Source of the DNA: Actinomycetes bacterium
GTDB taxonomy: Bacteria > Actinomycetota > Acidimicrobiia > Acidimicrobiales > JAMCPL01
Assembly (NCBI GenBank): GCA_021816935.1
Contig: JAKAWR010000005.1
Coordinates: forward strand, 74,256-138,255
DNA length: 64,000 nt
Direction of reading: 5' to 3'
In this document: positions 19,001 to 28,500 of the stretch, in pieces
Layout: every line of letters begins with the position of its first letter
Position numbering within the stretch: the stretch's first letter is position 1
Made by a program: the position numbers and the translations under genes
Notes under the pieces: generated by a model
Database searches by the model: none
What the model saw: the letters and a program-made list of their open reading frames with translations, nothing else
Told to the model about the DNA's origin: nothing

Positions 19001-19215
19001 TTGCCCTGAATGTCACTGTGGTTAACACGGTTGGCAGTGGTTACCTGACGGTGTTCCCAGGCGGGACGATGCCGACGGTGTCGAACCTGAACTGGGTGGA
19101 CGGCGAGGTGGTCGCGAACAACGTGATTGCTACGCTCAGTGGCACCGGAACGATCAGCATCTACAACTCGACCGGTTCTGACGTTATCGTAGACGTCCTG
19201 GGCTGGTACCTGTAG
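13078..19215 (+). CDS. Giant secreted Ig-like repeat protein A (IPT/TIG and DTR modules)
   Basis: 2045 aa. The frame is open further upstream, but GTG 13078 has the ribosome binding site GAGGAGGT and places a normal signal peptide ('RFGASITVAIAAALGMLPLL', cleavage near SAFA-SG) at residues 20-45. After it come ten degenerate repeats of about 100-150 aa. Each runs from 'YTVGFTTSSSGALAAGTG'-like to '(A/P)SDYVVNG', 'VTITTPVAV', 'GVTNPxAGxY' and 'TSxDxxPV', a beta-sandwich-like pattern. Residues 1469-1641 are two IPT/TIG domains ('IPTSGPNTGGTAVTISGANF'). Residues 1642-2045 are three DTR modules ('ARICDTRSGNPS...GYY'). There is no LPxTG or C-terminal membrane span, and it ends 'VDVLGWYL'. It is probably exported and surface-associated or matrix-forming; partner and anchoring are unknown. 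Confidence 0.85.
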   Translation: MQQQTTGDGSAKGTMRSLMRFGASITVAIAAALGMLPLLGSSAFASGTSVSGVTGPSPSPATAGVTTATYTVGFTTSSSGALTASQGIVLTFPTGTLFPATATDYTVNSVAVSSLKTVSSGACTVTSYTVPADTVCVIVPQAIGASAAVTVVVANVTNPTKGTYTNATVATSSDTVPATVPSYVITPAPTSVTVNTCCGMGNGGAPAAGNPTPDFAGQAALYAASLTTSNTPTGSGALAAGTGTITVSGPTGIAFASTASDYVVNGVAASTVLPNGTSVTITTPVAVAAGGAIYLAMSGVTNPPATTSPNTDALTFSTSSDTNPVAGVTPDVFTILPAPTAVTGVVCCAVNAGNAVNGNPNPNGTSVTSATYGVGFTASATGALSTSSTPPGGIVLDAPSGTLFSTSVSNYTVNSVTAISLETVSGGTCTATTYTTPGNEVCILTPTNVGNSGHVNIVIANVTNPSTSSTSDTMTVSTTSDMEPVVSGNYTIYSTVTSVVVAASPNVAASPGVYSVDFTTSASGSLAAGSGTITIDAPSGTSFPAAASDYTVSDILLYNTSKAVPATTVSVNPAGCTSPCVEITTPVAIAASALVDVTINGVTNPAAGTYDAPAKPYFTVSTSADLATAEPGTSLTIVAATTDQVENAQLSVSDASANASGVTYSVSFTTSSATAPGNVTYNLVGGTSQIGITATSGTLFDVSNSATVTVNGQAATVAAGHNSDAITITSPVSVLPSAGVTVSIGDSTNPNAGNYIASLSTVTPPAVSGADTTAATTNDYVIGTPNESVAAISVTATPPYSGEAAQWVYTFHSGGFGELGAGAGVITLTGSAGVTFPSAASDYVVDGVVATTVSVNPAGCTAPCVEITTPVAIGGGAVIYVVINGMTNPTVTSPTNYTADVETSADPVAIAGVVVNSPTPPDSISPVPTSISGLAGPNPNPATVSATAQYTYTFDVSSATATGSIYNLVANTQQSWISITPDASTTLPSTNTDYVVNGLVVQSGNITGGGSAGTPVEIAPPVNVSPGGSVKIVVSGATNPGTPGTGYTDTIATTTDLAPSSTPAYTIGDSVSAISMPSGVNYPFVTSEPVPSNAGATGAEYGVKFTATTALTGGTDTITVVVGTGTTLPAAPSAYTVNGVAAPKAPVNGNSVTITTPVGVAASGTVVVVIAGVTNAGGGTYPVVVSTSQDTIPETLASAYTIGSEITNLTGPNPNPASVASNSTYTFSFVVSATGALSVAKVDTITLDDTSGATTFPNTAADYVVNSVASTGITAGGGSPSVTFKVPVNVAASGSVSLVVSNVTNPATGGKYSIKVNTSQDTSPVSTNTYVIGTAPGAVTVVANPAVGDETASYAIATSASSSGALAAGTGTITVTAPSGTVFPTAASDYVVDDTTSAQIQAASAVSGGGSDTVVITTPIAIANSDSFTIAISGVTNPDAGNYTLTVATSADQIPTTSSSYSLAAPPAPTVLAVIPTSGPNTGGTAVTISGANFLAGATVDFGANAATNVTVVNSTEVTATSPAGSVGVVDVTVTTKGGTSAKTSADQFTYVSTVPTVASISPTVGPTSGGTTVTVSGTNFVSGATVDFGTDAATGVTVLSPTALTAVSPAENTGVVDVTVTTAGGTSATSSADQFTYESAYTAVTPARICDTRSGNPSNLAGAAAQCSGKTLAANKALDVTVTGLANVPATGVSAVVVNVTAVNPAGNGYVTVFPAGATEPTASNLNFSKGDIVPNLVEVGVGTNGQISVESNAATDVLVDVEGYYSVPSSSGAGLYNALAPARICDTRSGNPSGLSGAAAQCGGKTLAANTPLVVNVAGVGPVPATGVAAVALNVTAIGTAAGAVFASTGYVSLYAAGGSAPTASNLNYLKGHGPVPNAVIVPVSSGGAIDVVSNAATNVAIDVVGYYSSAGGSGAQFNAEPAPARICDTRANNPSGLSGANAQCNGKTIGAKGTMTVNVASLAGVPLSATAVALNVTVVNTVGSGYLTVFPGGTMPTVSNLNWVDGEVVANNVIATLSGTGTISIYNSTGSDVIVDVLGWYL
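13220..17470 (+). repeat. Array of ten Ig-like repeats in protein A
   Basis: Ten units are counted by the recurrent 'NVTNP/GVTNP...Y...TSxD' signature, starting with 'NVTNPTKGTYTNATVATSSD' and ending with 'GVTNPDAGNYTLTVATSADQ'. Units are diverged at the protein level. I assign them as Ig-like by pattern only. Confidence 0.8.
18001..19212 (+). repeat. Three tandem DTR modules in protein A
   Basis: Modules begin at 18001, 18409 and 18835. Each reads 'xxPARICDTR(S/A)xNPSxL(S/A)GxxAQCxGKT', then 'GVPxxxVxAVxLNVT', 'GYxTVxPxG', 'SNLN(F/W)', and ends 'VDVxGYY/GWY'. Each contains a conserved cysteine pair (ICDTR and AQC), suggesting one disulfide per module. Confidence 0.9.
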
Positions 19216-19260
19216 AAGCGGTTCAGACGGACCGGCGGTGATCCGCCGGAAGTAGTGAGA

Positions 19261-19292
19261 GGACCGGGGCTGGGATTTCCCAGCCCCGGTCC
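19261..19292 (+). terminator. Strong hairpin terminator after giant protein A
   Basis: GGACCGGGGCTGGG (19261-19274), loop ATTT, CCCAGCCCCGGTCC (19279-19292): a perfect 14-bp stem 45 bases after the stop. It is followed by TTCG rather than a T-run, as in many high-GC terminators. Confidence 0.8.
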
Positions 19293-19577
19293 TTCGCGTT
19301 CACCGGTCCGCCCGGCTGTGCCTCGCCGGAGCTCCGGCCCCTGGCGCTTGCCGGGCCGTTGCGAGAGTGCCGGCAACGCCGGACCTGGCCCCCCTGCCGG
19401 ATCGGGCTACGACAGGCGTGCTCGCTGCCTACGCATCCGGATCGATTCGGGGGCCTGGGTGGGTACAGTAAGGGGAACGCTCGGCTCGCGTTAGTTACAG
19501 GGTGATCAGTCTTGGATCTGGTCGGAGTGTTGGACCGTTGGGCGGTTCTGCGAGCCGCTGATTACCGGGAGGTCAGC
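19293..19577. other. Intergenic region between giant proteins A and B
   Basis: No gene is seen. It ends with GGGAGGT at 19567-19573, just before ATG 19578/19581. TACAGT near 19467 could be a -10, but no good -35 accompanies it. Confidence 0.5.
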
Positions 19578-22500
19578 ATGATGAAGAACGAGAAGAGCGT
19601 GTCGCGCCCGGAAGGCAGATCGCGCGTAGGGGGGACCGTGGCGGGCATTGTGGCCCTGCTGGCCGCTTGCGTCCTGTTTCCTGCGGCGGCATACGGGTCG
19701 GGGACGTCGGTGTCGGGTGTGACGGGGCCGGAGCCGAACCCGGCTACCGCAACGACGACGTCGCTGTACACGATCGGCTTCACGGTGAGCGGGTCGGGGT
19801 CGCTCGCGGCCGGAACCGGTACGATCACTCTGGACTTCCCGGGAGGTTCACCGGCCACGGTGTTCCCCAACACGCCAAGCGACTACACGGTGAACAACGT
19901 TGCCGTGACGACGATCACGTCCGGCGGGGGAACCGCTGATGTCACGTTACAGACGCCCGTGGCCGTCGGGAACTCGGCGGCGGTATCGGTGGCAGTCAAC
20001 GCCGTCACTAACCCGTCCGCAGGCAGCTACACGGGTGCGACGGTAGCGACCTCGTCAGACACCGTGCCAGCCGCGGTGCCGTCCTACACGATCGTCACGG
20101 CACCTACGGCGGTGACGGTGAACGCATGCTGCACGTTGCAGCCGTCGGGCACGCCCGTTGGGGGCAACCCCTCGCCGGACTTCGCCGCTTCGGCGGCTTC
20201 GTATGGACTCAAGATCACCGTGAGTGGAACGGGGGCTCTTGCTGCGGGAGCAGGGACGCTGGCACTAACGGGCCCGAGTGGTACCGGATTTCCCGGATCG
20301 CTCTCCGGATACGTGGTGAACGGTATGGTACCGGCGGCGGTGTCCGGCATGGGGACGGCCAAGGTCGTCATCACGACACCAGTCGATGTTCCGGACTCCG
20401 GGATCGTGGTCCTCGCGCTCAGCGGGGTGAATAACCCGCCCGAGGGGTCGTATAGCCTCAGTGTTGCGACTTCCGCCGACACCCAGGTGGTGCAAGGCGC
20501 GAGCTATACGATCGCGCCGACGCCGACGACGGTGACGGCTGTTACCTGCTGCTCGGTCGGCGCCGGTGTTCCGGCATCGGGCAACCCGGTCCCTGACGGT
20601 GCGGGCTCGGCGGCAGCGTACGGGCTTGGCTTCACGACATCGGCATCGGGCGCCCTCGCGGCGGGTTCCGGTACGATCACAGTGGAGGCCCCTGCAGGCA
20701 CGACGCTGCCGGGAAGCATATCTGACTACACGGTTAACGGCGCATCCGTCTCGGCCGTGTCGGTCTCGCCGGCGAGCTGTACGGCTCCCTGCGTAGTGTT
20801 GACCATGCCGGCGGGTACCGGAGCGGGCGACTCGTCGGGCGTGGATCTGGTAGCGACAGGAGTAACGAACGCTCCGGCTGGTACGTACACCCTCACCGTG
20901 TATACGAGTTCCGATCTGCAGCCGGTGACCTCCTCCGCCTTCACAATCTATTCGACGGTAACCGGTCTCACCGTGGCGACCGACCCGTCGCCCGAGGTGA
21001 CAGGAGTCCCAGCCGTCTACAGCATCGGCTTCACGACGAGCGCCGCAGGTGCCCTGGCCGCGGGGAAAGGGACGATTACGATCACCGGCCCATCCGGCAC
21101 GGCCTTCCCGGCTGCTGCGGGTGAATACACGGTTAGCGCGACCAGCGATACGTCTCAGGCCGTACCGGTAACGGTAGCGCCAGGGGGCGGCGCTACGCGC
21201 AGCGTGACCATCACTACGCCTGTGGCCGTGGGCGGCGCGGTCACGGTCACGGTCACGGTCGCGGGAGTCAGGGCAACTACGGCGAGCTCCGGCAATACCT
21301 TGTCGGTGTCGACTTCAGCCGATAAGGCAGCAGCGGCCTCCGGGAGGTACACAACTGTGACTCCGACGGCCGACCAGGTGTCCGGCCTGTCGATCAACCC
21401 GAGCGACTCGAGCGCGAATGCGAGCGGGGTCACCTACACCGTGAGCTTCACTACGAGTTCCGCTACGGGGTCCTGCGGGGTTGATAACCTCTGCGCAGGA
21501 TCAAGCCTCATCAGCCTCACCCCGTCTTCGGGAACGGTCCTGCCGCCGGCGAGCGCCAGCCCGGGTGACTACAAGGTGAACGGTACCGCAGCGCCGTCCG
21601 GCTCGGGCGGAGGAAGCGCCGGTTCCGCGGTGACTATCGCGTCGCCGGTATCAGTGGGTTCAGGTGGTACCGCTACAATCGCAATCTCTTCAGTGACGAA
21701 TCCGCCTGCGGGCAACTACACCTGGTCACTCTCGACCAGTACCGACTTCAATGGTGCGACGAGCCCATTCGTTGTGATCGGCACGCCGCCGGGAACCGTG
21801 ACCGCGGTTGCGGCGCCCACGGTGACCCCCGACTATTCCGGGTCGGTGGCGCACTACGCGTTCAGTCTCATGACGAGTACAGCGGCAAGCGGAAGCCCCG
21901 GCAACCTTGACGCCGGGGGTGGCACGATTACCATCACGACGACTGCGTCCACCACGGTCTTTCCTTCCGGGGCAGGCGACTACGTCGTCGACGGGGTCGT
22001 GGCCCCTGCGGTCTCGACGAGCGGCTGCGCCAGCGCGCCATGCTTCAGCGTGACGACTCCGGTGGACGTGGGAGCGGGGGCAACGGTTCTCGTCTCGGTG
22101 AGCGGGGTCACGAACGACACCACCCCATCGGCCGGTTACAAGGTGTACGATGCCACCTCGGCAAACCCGACCGCCGCCGCCAGCACCAGCCCGGCAACGT
22201 TCTCCGTTATGGCCAAGCCCACCTCGATCTCGAACCTGTCGGGTCCGGCTCCCTCGCCTGCCTCGGAGGGTGCGACGGCCAGGTACACCTACGGCTTCAG
22301 CGTGAGCTCGGCTACGGGAGGATGCGGTACCGAGAACCTCTGCAGCGGAGCGAGCACGATCACGATAGCTCCGGCCGCGAGCACGACGCTGCCGTCGGGG
22401 TCTGCCAGTCCCGCTAGCTATGTGGTCAACGGCGTAGCGGCTTCTGCCGGTTCGGGAGGAGGTAGCGCCGGTGCATCTGCAACCGTAACGGTACCGGTGA

Positions 22501-25376
22501 ACATTGCTCCCCGGGGCACGGTTGACCTGACGGTAAGCGGCGTCATCAACCCGGCGGCGGCCGGGCAGTACGCCGACACCTTGTCTACGAGCACGGATCA
22601 GGCCCCGGTTGCGACGCCCGCCTACGTGATCGGGTCGTCCACGACGGGTGCGGTCATGCCGACCGTCAGCGTGCCGGCCGGTACAGCTCCGAACTACCCG
22701 TTCCTTTCCACAAACCCCGATCCCCAACTTGGCGGGTCGGCTCCTGCCGAGTACGCGGTTACGTTCGGCACAAGCTCGAGTGGGGCCCTCGTGGCTGGGC
22801 GCGGGACGATCAGCGTGACGTTCGGGACCGGAACGGTGCTTCCCGGTAACGGCGCTGGCTACACCGTCAACGGCGTGGCCGCGTCAACGGTCTCGGTCAC
22901 CGGTTCAAGTGTAACGATCACGACTCCGGTCAACGTGGGTGATTCGGGAAGCGTATCCGTCGTCATCTCCGGTGCCACCAATCCGGGGGCCGGCTCCTAC
23001 CAGGCTTCGGTCGTCACGTCGTCCGATACGGTGCCGGGGCCCGGCTCGGTTACCGGCTACACGATCGGGGCGCAGATCACCGGCCTCGCGGGTCCGTCAC
23101 CGACGCCTTCCTCCGCAGGCGCGCTCAATGCCGTGTACACCTTCACCTTTTCGGCGAGCGCGTCAGGGGCGTTGAAGGCCGGCTCCGGTACGATGGATCT
23201 AGCGGCACCTGCGGGTACCGCGTTCCCGGTGGCAGCTTCCGAATACGTGGTGAACGGCGTGGCGTCTACGAGCCTGGAGACCAACTCGTCAGGCACATGC
23301 GGCGCGCCCGGTAGCTACGGTGCTGCATCCAACGACGTCTGCGTGGTGACCCCGGTCGACATCACCGACGGCGGAGCCGTGAAGCTGGTGATCAGCGCGG
23401 TGACGAATCCGCCTGCGGGGACTTATGCGACCGCTGTCAGCACGAGCGCGGACATCCAGCCCGCGAACACACCTGACTACGTGATCGGCACGTCCGTCTC
23501 CGGGGTGTCGGTCAGCGTCATACCCGCCATAGGGGGTGAGCAGGCGAACTACGCGATCGGCTTTACCACCTCGAACAGTCCCGCAGGATCCGGAGCTCTT
23601 GCAGTCGGCAAGGGGACGATCACGATCGACGCCCCGAGTGGGACCGCCTTCCCGGTGCCGACCTCGAGCTACACGGTGACGGATCTATCGGCCCTGCCAA
23701 TCGAGAGCGCGGCTGCAACGGTGATCTCGGGGGGCGGGACGAACGACGTGACCGTGACGACGCCTATCCCGATTTCAGGGGGTGACAGCGTCTCGCTCTC
23801 GATTGCCGGCGTTGTCAACCCGGCGCCCGGCAACTACACCGTAACGGTGACGACCTCGGCAGACCAGGTCCCGGCCGCAAGTCCCTCTTACAGCATCGCG
23901 ACGCCGTCACCTCCGGTCGTCACGGGTGTGAGTCCTTCCAGCGGGCCGGCAACGGGAGGCACAGCTGTGACTATATCGGGTACCGATTTCATCGCCGGCG
24001 CCACCGTAGCGTTCGGCACCGCGCCAGGCACGAAGGTGACAGTGGTATCGTCGAGCGAGATAAGTGCCGTCTCTCCCGCAGAGGCGCCCGGGACGGTCGA
24101 TGTGACCGTCTCCACCTACGGTGGGACCAGCGCCAAGTCTGCGGTAGATCATTTCACCTACGAGGCTGCCTACACGCCGCTCACGCCAGCGAGGATCTGC
24201 GACACACGGCCGAACAACCCGTCGGGGCTGTCGGGAGTGGCCGCGCAATGCAACGGCAAGACGCTTGCACCGCCCGGAAGGGTGCTCGACGTGACCGTGA
24301 CCGGTATTGCCGGGGTGCCTGCAGCCGGGGTGTCAGCGGTGGCCCTCAACGTGACGGTCGTCGACCCGTCGGGGAACGGCTACCTCACCGTCTATCCCGC
24401 TGGTAAACCCGCTCCCACCGCCTCCAACATCAACTTCCACACGGGCGACATCGTGGCAAACCTCGTGGAGGTCGGCGTTGGCACAGGAGGCCAGGTAGCC
24501 GTGACGTCCAACACGGCAACCGATGTCGTGATCGACGTCGAGGGCTACTACTCGGTGCCGGGAGGCGCTGGAGAGGGCCTCTACGAGCCGCTTGCGCCGG
24601 CCAGGATCTGCGACTCGCGTGCCGGGAACCCGTCGGGGCTGTCGGGGCCGGACGCTCAGTGCAATGGGCACACTCTTACGAGCGGCGCACCCCTGACGGT
24701 CCAGGTGACCGGCAACGGCGGCGTGCCTCTCTCCGGAGTGGCGGCGGTGTCGCTGAACGTGACCGCGGTCGGTTTCACGAGCAACGGCTACCTTACGGTC
24801 TACCCCGCAGGCATCGGGGCACCCATGGCGTCCAACCTCAACTTCCACGTGGGCCAGGGTCCTGTTCCGAACGCGGTCATCGTCCCTGTCAACACGGTCG
24901 GCCAGATCTCCCTCGTGTCCAACGCTGCAGGCAGCGATGCCGTAGTCGATGTGACAGGGTATTTCACGGCTGCAGGCGGTTCGGGGGCCCAGTTCAATGC
25001 AGAGGCGGCCCCGGTAAGGATTTGTGACACGAGGACCGGCAATCCCTCTGGGCTTGCCGGAGCGGCCGCGCAGTGCAACGGGAGGACCCTTGCACCCAAC
25101 GGCGAGCTCACCGTCCAGGTGACCGGGCTTGCGGGTGTGCCTGCCGGGGCCGGCGCCGTGGCGATCAACGTGACCGTAACCAACACGACCCGTAATGGGT
25201 ATCTCACGGCTTTTCCCGGCGGGACGTCGCCGATGGCCTCGAACCTTAACTGGATTAGCGGAGAGACGGTGGCGAATATGGTCATAGCGACACTGGGCTC
25301 GGGGGGTTCCATCACGCTGTACAACAGCGCCGGTTCGACCGATGTGCTCGTTGACGTGATGGGCTGGTACCAGTAG
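19578..25376 (+). CDS. Giant secreted Ig-like repeat protein B (IPT/TIG and DTR modules)
   Basis: 1932 aa, tandem paralogue of protein A with the same architecture. The start is ATG 19578 (or the adjacent ATG 19581, better spaced from GGGAGGT). The signal peptide is 'VAGIVALLAACVLFPAAAYG', cleaved before 'SGTSVSGVTGPEPNPATA'. There are ten Ig-like repeats with the 'TNPxAGxYxxxVxTSxD' signature. Some carry an inserted loop 'GSCGVDNLCAGSS' or 'GGCGTENLCSGAS' with a cysteine pair. One IPT/TIG domain starts at residue 1446 ('VSPSSGPATGGTAVTISGTD'), and three DTR modules run from residue 1532 to the end, which is 'VDVMGWYQ'. It has only one IPT domain against two in A, so the paralogues have diverged by domain gain or loss. 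Confidence 0.85.
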   Translation: MMKNEKSVSRPEGRSRVGGTVAGIVALLAACVLFPAAAYGSGTSVSGVTGPEPNPATATTTSLYTIGFTVSGSGSLAAGTGTITLDFPGGSPATVFPNTPSDYTVNNVAVTTITSGGGTADVTLQTPVAVGNSAAVSVAVNAVTNPSAGSYTGATVATSSDTVPAAVPSYTIVTAPTAVTVNACCTLQPSGTPVGGNPSPDFAASAASYGLKITVSGTGALAAGAGTLALTGPSGTGFPGSLSGYVVNGMVPAAVSGMGTAKVVITTPVDVPDSGIVVLALSGVNNPPEGSYSLSVATSADTQVVQGASYTIAPTPTTVTAVTCCSVGAGVPASGNPVPDGAGSAAAYGLGFTTSASGALAAGSGTITVEAPAGTTLPGSISDYTVNGASVSAVSVSPASCTAPCVVLTMPAGTGAGDSSGVDLVATGVTNAPAGTYTLTVYTSSDLQPVTSSAFTIYSTVTGLTVATDPSPEVTGVPAVYSIGFTTSAAGALAAGKGTITITGPSGTAFPAAAGEYTVSATSDTSQAVPVTVAPGGGATRSVTITTPVAVGGAVTVTVTVAGVRATTASSGNTLSVSTSADKAAAASGRYTTVTPTADQVSGLSINPSDSSANASGVTYTVSFTTSSATGSCGVDNLCAGSSLISLTPSSGTVLPPASASPGDYKVNGTAAPSGSGGGSAGSAVTIASPVSVGSGGTATIAISSVTNPPAGNYTWSLSTSTDFNGATSPFVVIGTPPGTVTAVAAPTVTPDYSGSVAHYAFSLMTSTAASGSPGNLDAGGGTITITTTASTTVFPSGAGDYVVDGVVAPAVSTSGCASAPCFSVTTPVDVGAGATVLVSVSGVTNDTTPSAGYKVYDATSANPTAAASTSPATFSVMAKPTSISNLSGPAPSPASEGATARYTYGFSVSSATGGCGTENLCSGASTITIAPAASTTLPSGSASPASYVVNGVAASAGSGGGSAGASATVTVPVNIAPRGTVDLTVSGVINPAAAGQYADTLSTSTDQAPVATPAYVIGSSTTGAVMPTVSVPAGTAPNYPFLSTNPDPQLGGSAPAEYAVTFGTSSSGALVAGRGTISVTFGTGTVLPGNGAGYTVNGVAASTVSVTGSSVTITTPVNVGDSGSVSVVISGATNPGAGSYQASVVTSSDTVPGPGSVTGYTIGAQITGLAGPSPTPSSAGALNAVYTFTFSASASGALKAGSGTMDLAAPAGTAFPVAASEYVVNGVASTSLETNSSGTCGAPGSYGAASNDVCVVTPVDITDGGAVKLVISAVTNPPAGTYATAVSTSADIQPANTPDYVIGTSVSGVSVSVIPAIGGEQANYAIGFTTSNSPAGSGALAVGKGTITIDAPSGTAFPVPTSSYTVTDLSALPIESAAATVISGGGTNDVTVTTPIPISGGDSVSLSIAGVVNPAPGNYTVTVTTSADQVPAASPSYSIATPSPPVVTGVSPSSGPATGGTAVTISGTDFIAGATVAFGTAPGTKVTVVSSSEISAVSPAEAPGTVDVTVSTYGGTSAKSAVDHFTYEAAYTPLTPARICDTRPNNPSGLSGVAAQCNGKTLAPPGRVLDVTVTGIAGVPAAGVSAVALNVTVVDPSGNGYLTVYPAGKPAPTASNINFHTGDIVANLVEVGVGTGGQVAVTSNTATDVVIDVEGYYSVPGGAGEGLYEPLAPARICDSRAGNPSGLSGPDAQCNGHTLTSGAPLTVQVTGNGGVPLSGVAAVSLNVTAVGFTSNGYLTVYPAGIGAPMASNLNFHVGQGPVPNAVIVPVNTVGQISLVSNAAGSDAVVDVTGYFTAAGGSGAQFNAEAAPVRICDTRTGNPSGLAGAAAQCNGRTLAPNGELTVQVTGLAGVPAGAGAVAINVTVTNTTRNGYLTAFPGGTSPMASNLNWISGETVANMVIATLGSGGSITLYNSAGSTDVLVDVMGWYQ
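24171..25373 (+). repeat. Three tandem DTR modules in protein B
   Basis: Modules begin near 24171 ('YTPLTPARICDTRPNNPSGL'), 24582 ('YEPLAPARICDSRAGNPSGL') and 24996 ('FNAEAAPVRICDTRTGNPSG'). They are closest to those of protein A; the AQC cysteine is kept in all three. Confidence 0.88.
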
Positions 25377-25436
25377 CGTCGCTATTGCCACAGGTGATCC
25401 CGCGCCGGTGGATGCACCCGCTTCAGACATTTGTGC

Positions 25437-25465
25437 TTGACAGGTGCCGCCGTACTTGTTAAGAT
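25437..25465 (+). promoter_or_regulatory. Sigma-70-type promoter for giant protein C
   Basis: A perfect TTGACA (25437-25442), a 17-bp spacer, then TAAGAT (25460-25465). This is the best consensus promoter in the window. The predicted start near 25472 gives a 100-nt leader ending in AAGGAGG (25554-25560) before ATG 25572, so protein C can be expressed independently of A and B. Confidence 0.75.
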
Positions 25466-25571
25466 CACACTTCGTGTGCAATATCGCCCGTCTGGTGACC
25501 TGTGTTGCCTGGCGGGCCATTTGGCCAGATGCAGAGATAAGAGATCGGTCGTCAAGGAGGATCATTGAACC

Positions 25572-28500
25572 ATGCGCGAGGATAGGCTGATCAGTCCAGG
25601 CGAGAGGCGTACGGTGGAGCACGGCATGGAGTCTGCAGACGGTCGCCGCCGGAGGGCTTTTCGCGCCCTCGCGGGCGGTGTTCTTGCGCTGGTTTCCGGG
25701 CTGGGCATGCTGCCGTTGCTCGGTCAGGTGGCGGGGGCAGCCACATCGGTTTCCAATGTGTCGGGGCCGAGTCCGAGCCCGGTGACGGCGGCAGTGTCGT
25801 CGATCTACACGATCGGCTTCGAGACGAGTTCCGCGGGCGCACTCGCAAGCGGGTCCGGCACTATTACGTTAACGGCACCGACAGGGACTGCTTTCCCGCC
25901 CACGGCGAGTGCCTATACGGTCAACGTATGCAACAGCGCCGGAGGACCGCCCTGTTCTTCTTACGCGGGGGCAATTGATGTTTCCGCGACTCCGAGCCTG
26001 TCCAACAGCAACGCCACGGTGACGATCACGACACCGGCGAGCGTTCCGAACAATACGCTGGTACAGGTCGTCGTGAACGGAGTCACGAACCCGCCGGCTG
26101 GGACGTACAAACTCGGGGTAAGTACCTCTGCGGATTCTGGAGTCGTGTACAGTACCGGTTATACGATTCTGGCAGCCGCGACGTCCATCTCGTCGCTTTC
26201 GCCAATTTCGCTTTCACCGAACGATTACGTCAGCCTCTCCTCGGTATACGCGTTCTCCTTCGAGGCGAGCGCCAGTGGCGCGTTGACGACCAGCAACGGC
26301 ATCGTCATCCAGGGTCCCGCGGGCACCCAATTCCAGGCTACGGCATCGGACTATACCGTGAATGACGTCGCTGCTTCGTCGATACAGACGGTATCGAGCG
26401 GATCGTGCAGCGGAACGTCCATGACGTCTCCGGCGGCGGCGGTGTGCGTTGTCCTGCCCGTGGCGGTTCCGGACTCCGGAAGCGTCTCCGTCGTAGCGTA
26501 CGGTGTAGTAAACCCGTCGTCCGCGGGAAGCTACTCGATCATGGTGTCGACCTCGTCGGACACTGTGGCCGTACCGTCCGCCAATTACGTGGTCGTGACG
26601 CAGCCCACTGCGGTCACCTTGGTTGATTTGAAGGAACCTGCGCCGGGTGGCGTCGTTCTTGCCGGATCCAGCGGGCAGACATACGAGGTGTCCTTCAACG
26701 CCACGAACGGACTGGCGTCGAATGGCACCATCACGCTGGCGGGTCCGTCGGGAACCACGTTTTCTGCTGCGGCGACCGACTATACGGTCGGGGCCGGGTC
26801 CAACGGTGCCGTGACAGTGGGCTCGATCGTCTCGGGTGGCGGCACGGCTCAGGTCACATTGCTGAACCCGGCCGGTGCGGTCAATGCCGGCACGGGCCTC
26901 ACTGTCACTGCAAATGCGGTGACGAACACCGCGACACCAGGCACCTATTCGATCGACGCCTCGGATTCGACCGACGCCGCACCGGTGCCGGCGTTGCCGA
27001 CCGATACGACCGGGTCTGACAGTTTTACGTCGTCGAACGAGGTGACGAGCGCGATCGGTCCTACCCTGTCGTCTTCCGCGACCGACCCCAATGCGTCGAC
27101 CGCTGCGGCGGTCACCTACACATACGGTTTTACGACCACATCCGTGGGAGCGCTCGCGGCAAACTCCGGAACGATAGTGTTGGCGGGTCCTACAGGCACA
27201 GTTTTCCCCACTTCGGGAAGCGATTATACGGTGGACAACGTGGCCGTGTCCGTTACGGTGTCGAACGTGTGCCCTGCCGCCATCCCGCCGGCCGGCTACG
27301 CGTGTGCCGTTCTGACGACTCCGGTGGCCGTTGCCGGTTCGGCTCCGGTCACGGTGGTGGCGTCAAATGTCACCAACCCCTCGGTGACCAGCAATACGTC
27401 GGAGACAGGCTTGGTGGCGACCAGCGCGGACGAGTATCCGGCCCTGACGCAGAGCTATGCAATCAACTCCGCCACCGCTATCAGCGGCGTGACGTCGGCA
27501 GATTCAGCCGGAGCCTACACGATAACGTTCACGACAAGTGGAAGTGGCGGCTTGGCCAGCGGTAGCGGCACGATATCGGTGGACGCACCCAGCGGGCTCG
27601 ACTGGTCGAGTTCCGGCGCAAAGGTAAACGGCAACCCCGCGTCGGTGAGCGGTGGCGGTTCGGCCGACGTCAACCTTACCGTCCCGGTGACGATCGGTGC
27701 GAACTCTGCTGTAACCGTAACGCTTAACGCCTCGACGGACCTCGGAACCGGGCGGTATCAGCTCCAGGTGTTCACCTCAACCGATACCACGCCGGTGGAG
27801 AGTGCGTGGTATGACGTCGGCTCGCCCAGCGCAACTGCGGTGTCAAGCGTCAGCGGACCCGTTATAACCCCGAACGACTATACGACTACGAGCGGCAATA
27901 CCTATGAGGTCTCCTTTTACACGAGTTCTACCGGAGGGTTGAACGGGAACAGCGCCGCGCCTACCGGAGCGGGAACAGTCGGGCTCACGAGCTCCGCGGC
28001 CACGACCGCCCTGCCCACGTCGGCATCGGACTATGTCGTGAACGGCGTTCCCGCCGTCGGACTGGAAGGCTCGGCGACATATGGGGTCACGCTCTACATG
28101 CCCGTCACCGTCGGCGCCGGAGGCAAGGTGACGGTCTATATTAACGGAGTTACGAACCCGGGGTCCGCATCGACGAGCTACACCTTCACAGCCGCGACGA
28201 GCACGGACGTCACACCGAGTACCGGTCCCGTCTATACGATCGTTGCGATACCGACCTCGGTAACCTCTCCAACCTGGACGTCGTCGAGCGATGCCACTTC
28301 GGCGGCAGGAGTGCAGTACAACATCGGCTTCACGACGAGCAGTGCCGGGGCGCTCAGCGGCAGTTCGACAATCGCACTGACCGCGGCACCGCCTGCGTCC
28401 AGCCCCGCGGGGACCTCCGGTGGTACATTCCCGTCAACGGCCTCCAGCTATACGATCACCGGCATAACGGCCGCCTCCGTCTCGCTCTCGAACGGCAATT

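Noticed and set aside
24333-25622. Long minus-strand open frame over the end of giant gene B
   Set aside because: Compositional antisense reading of the DTR modules; no family-like sequence or start signal.
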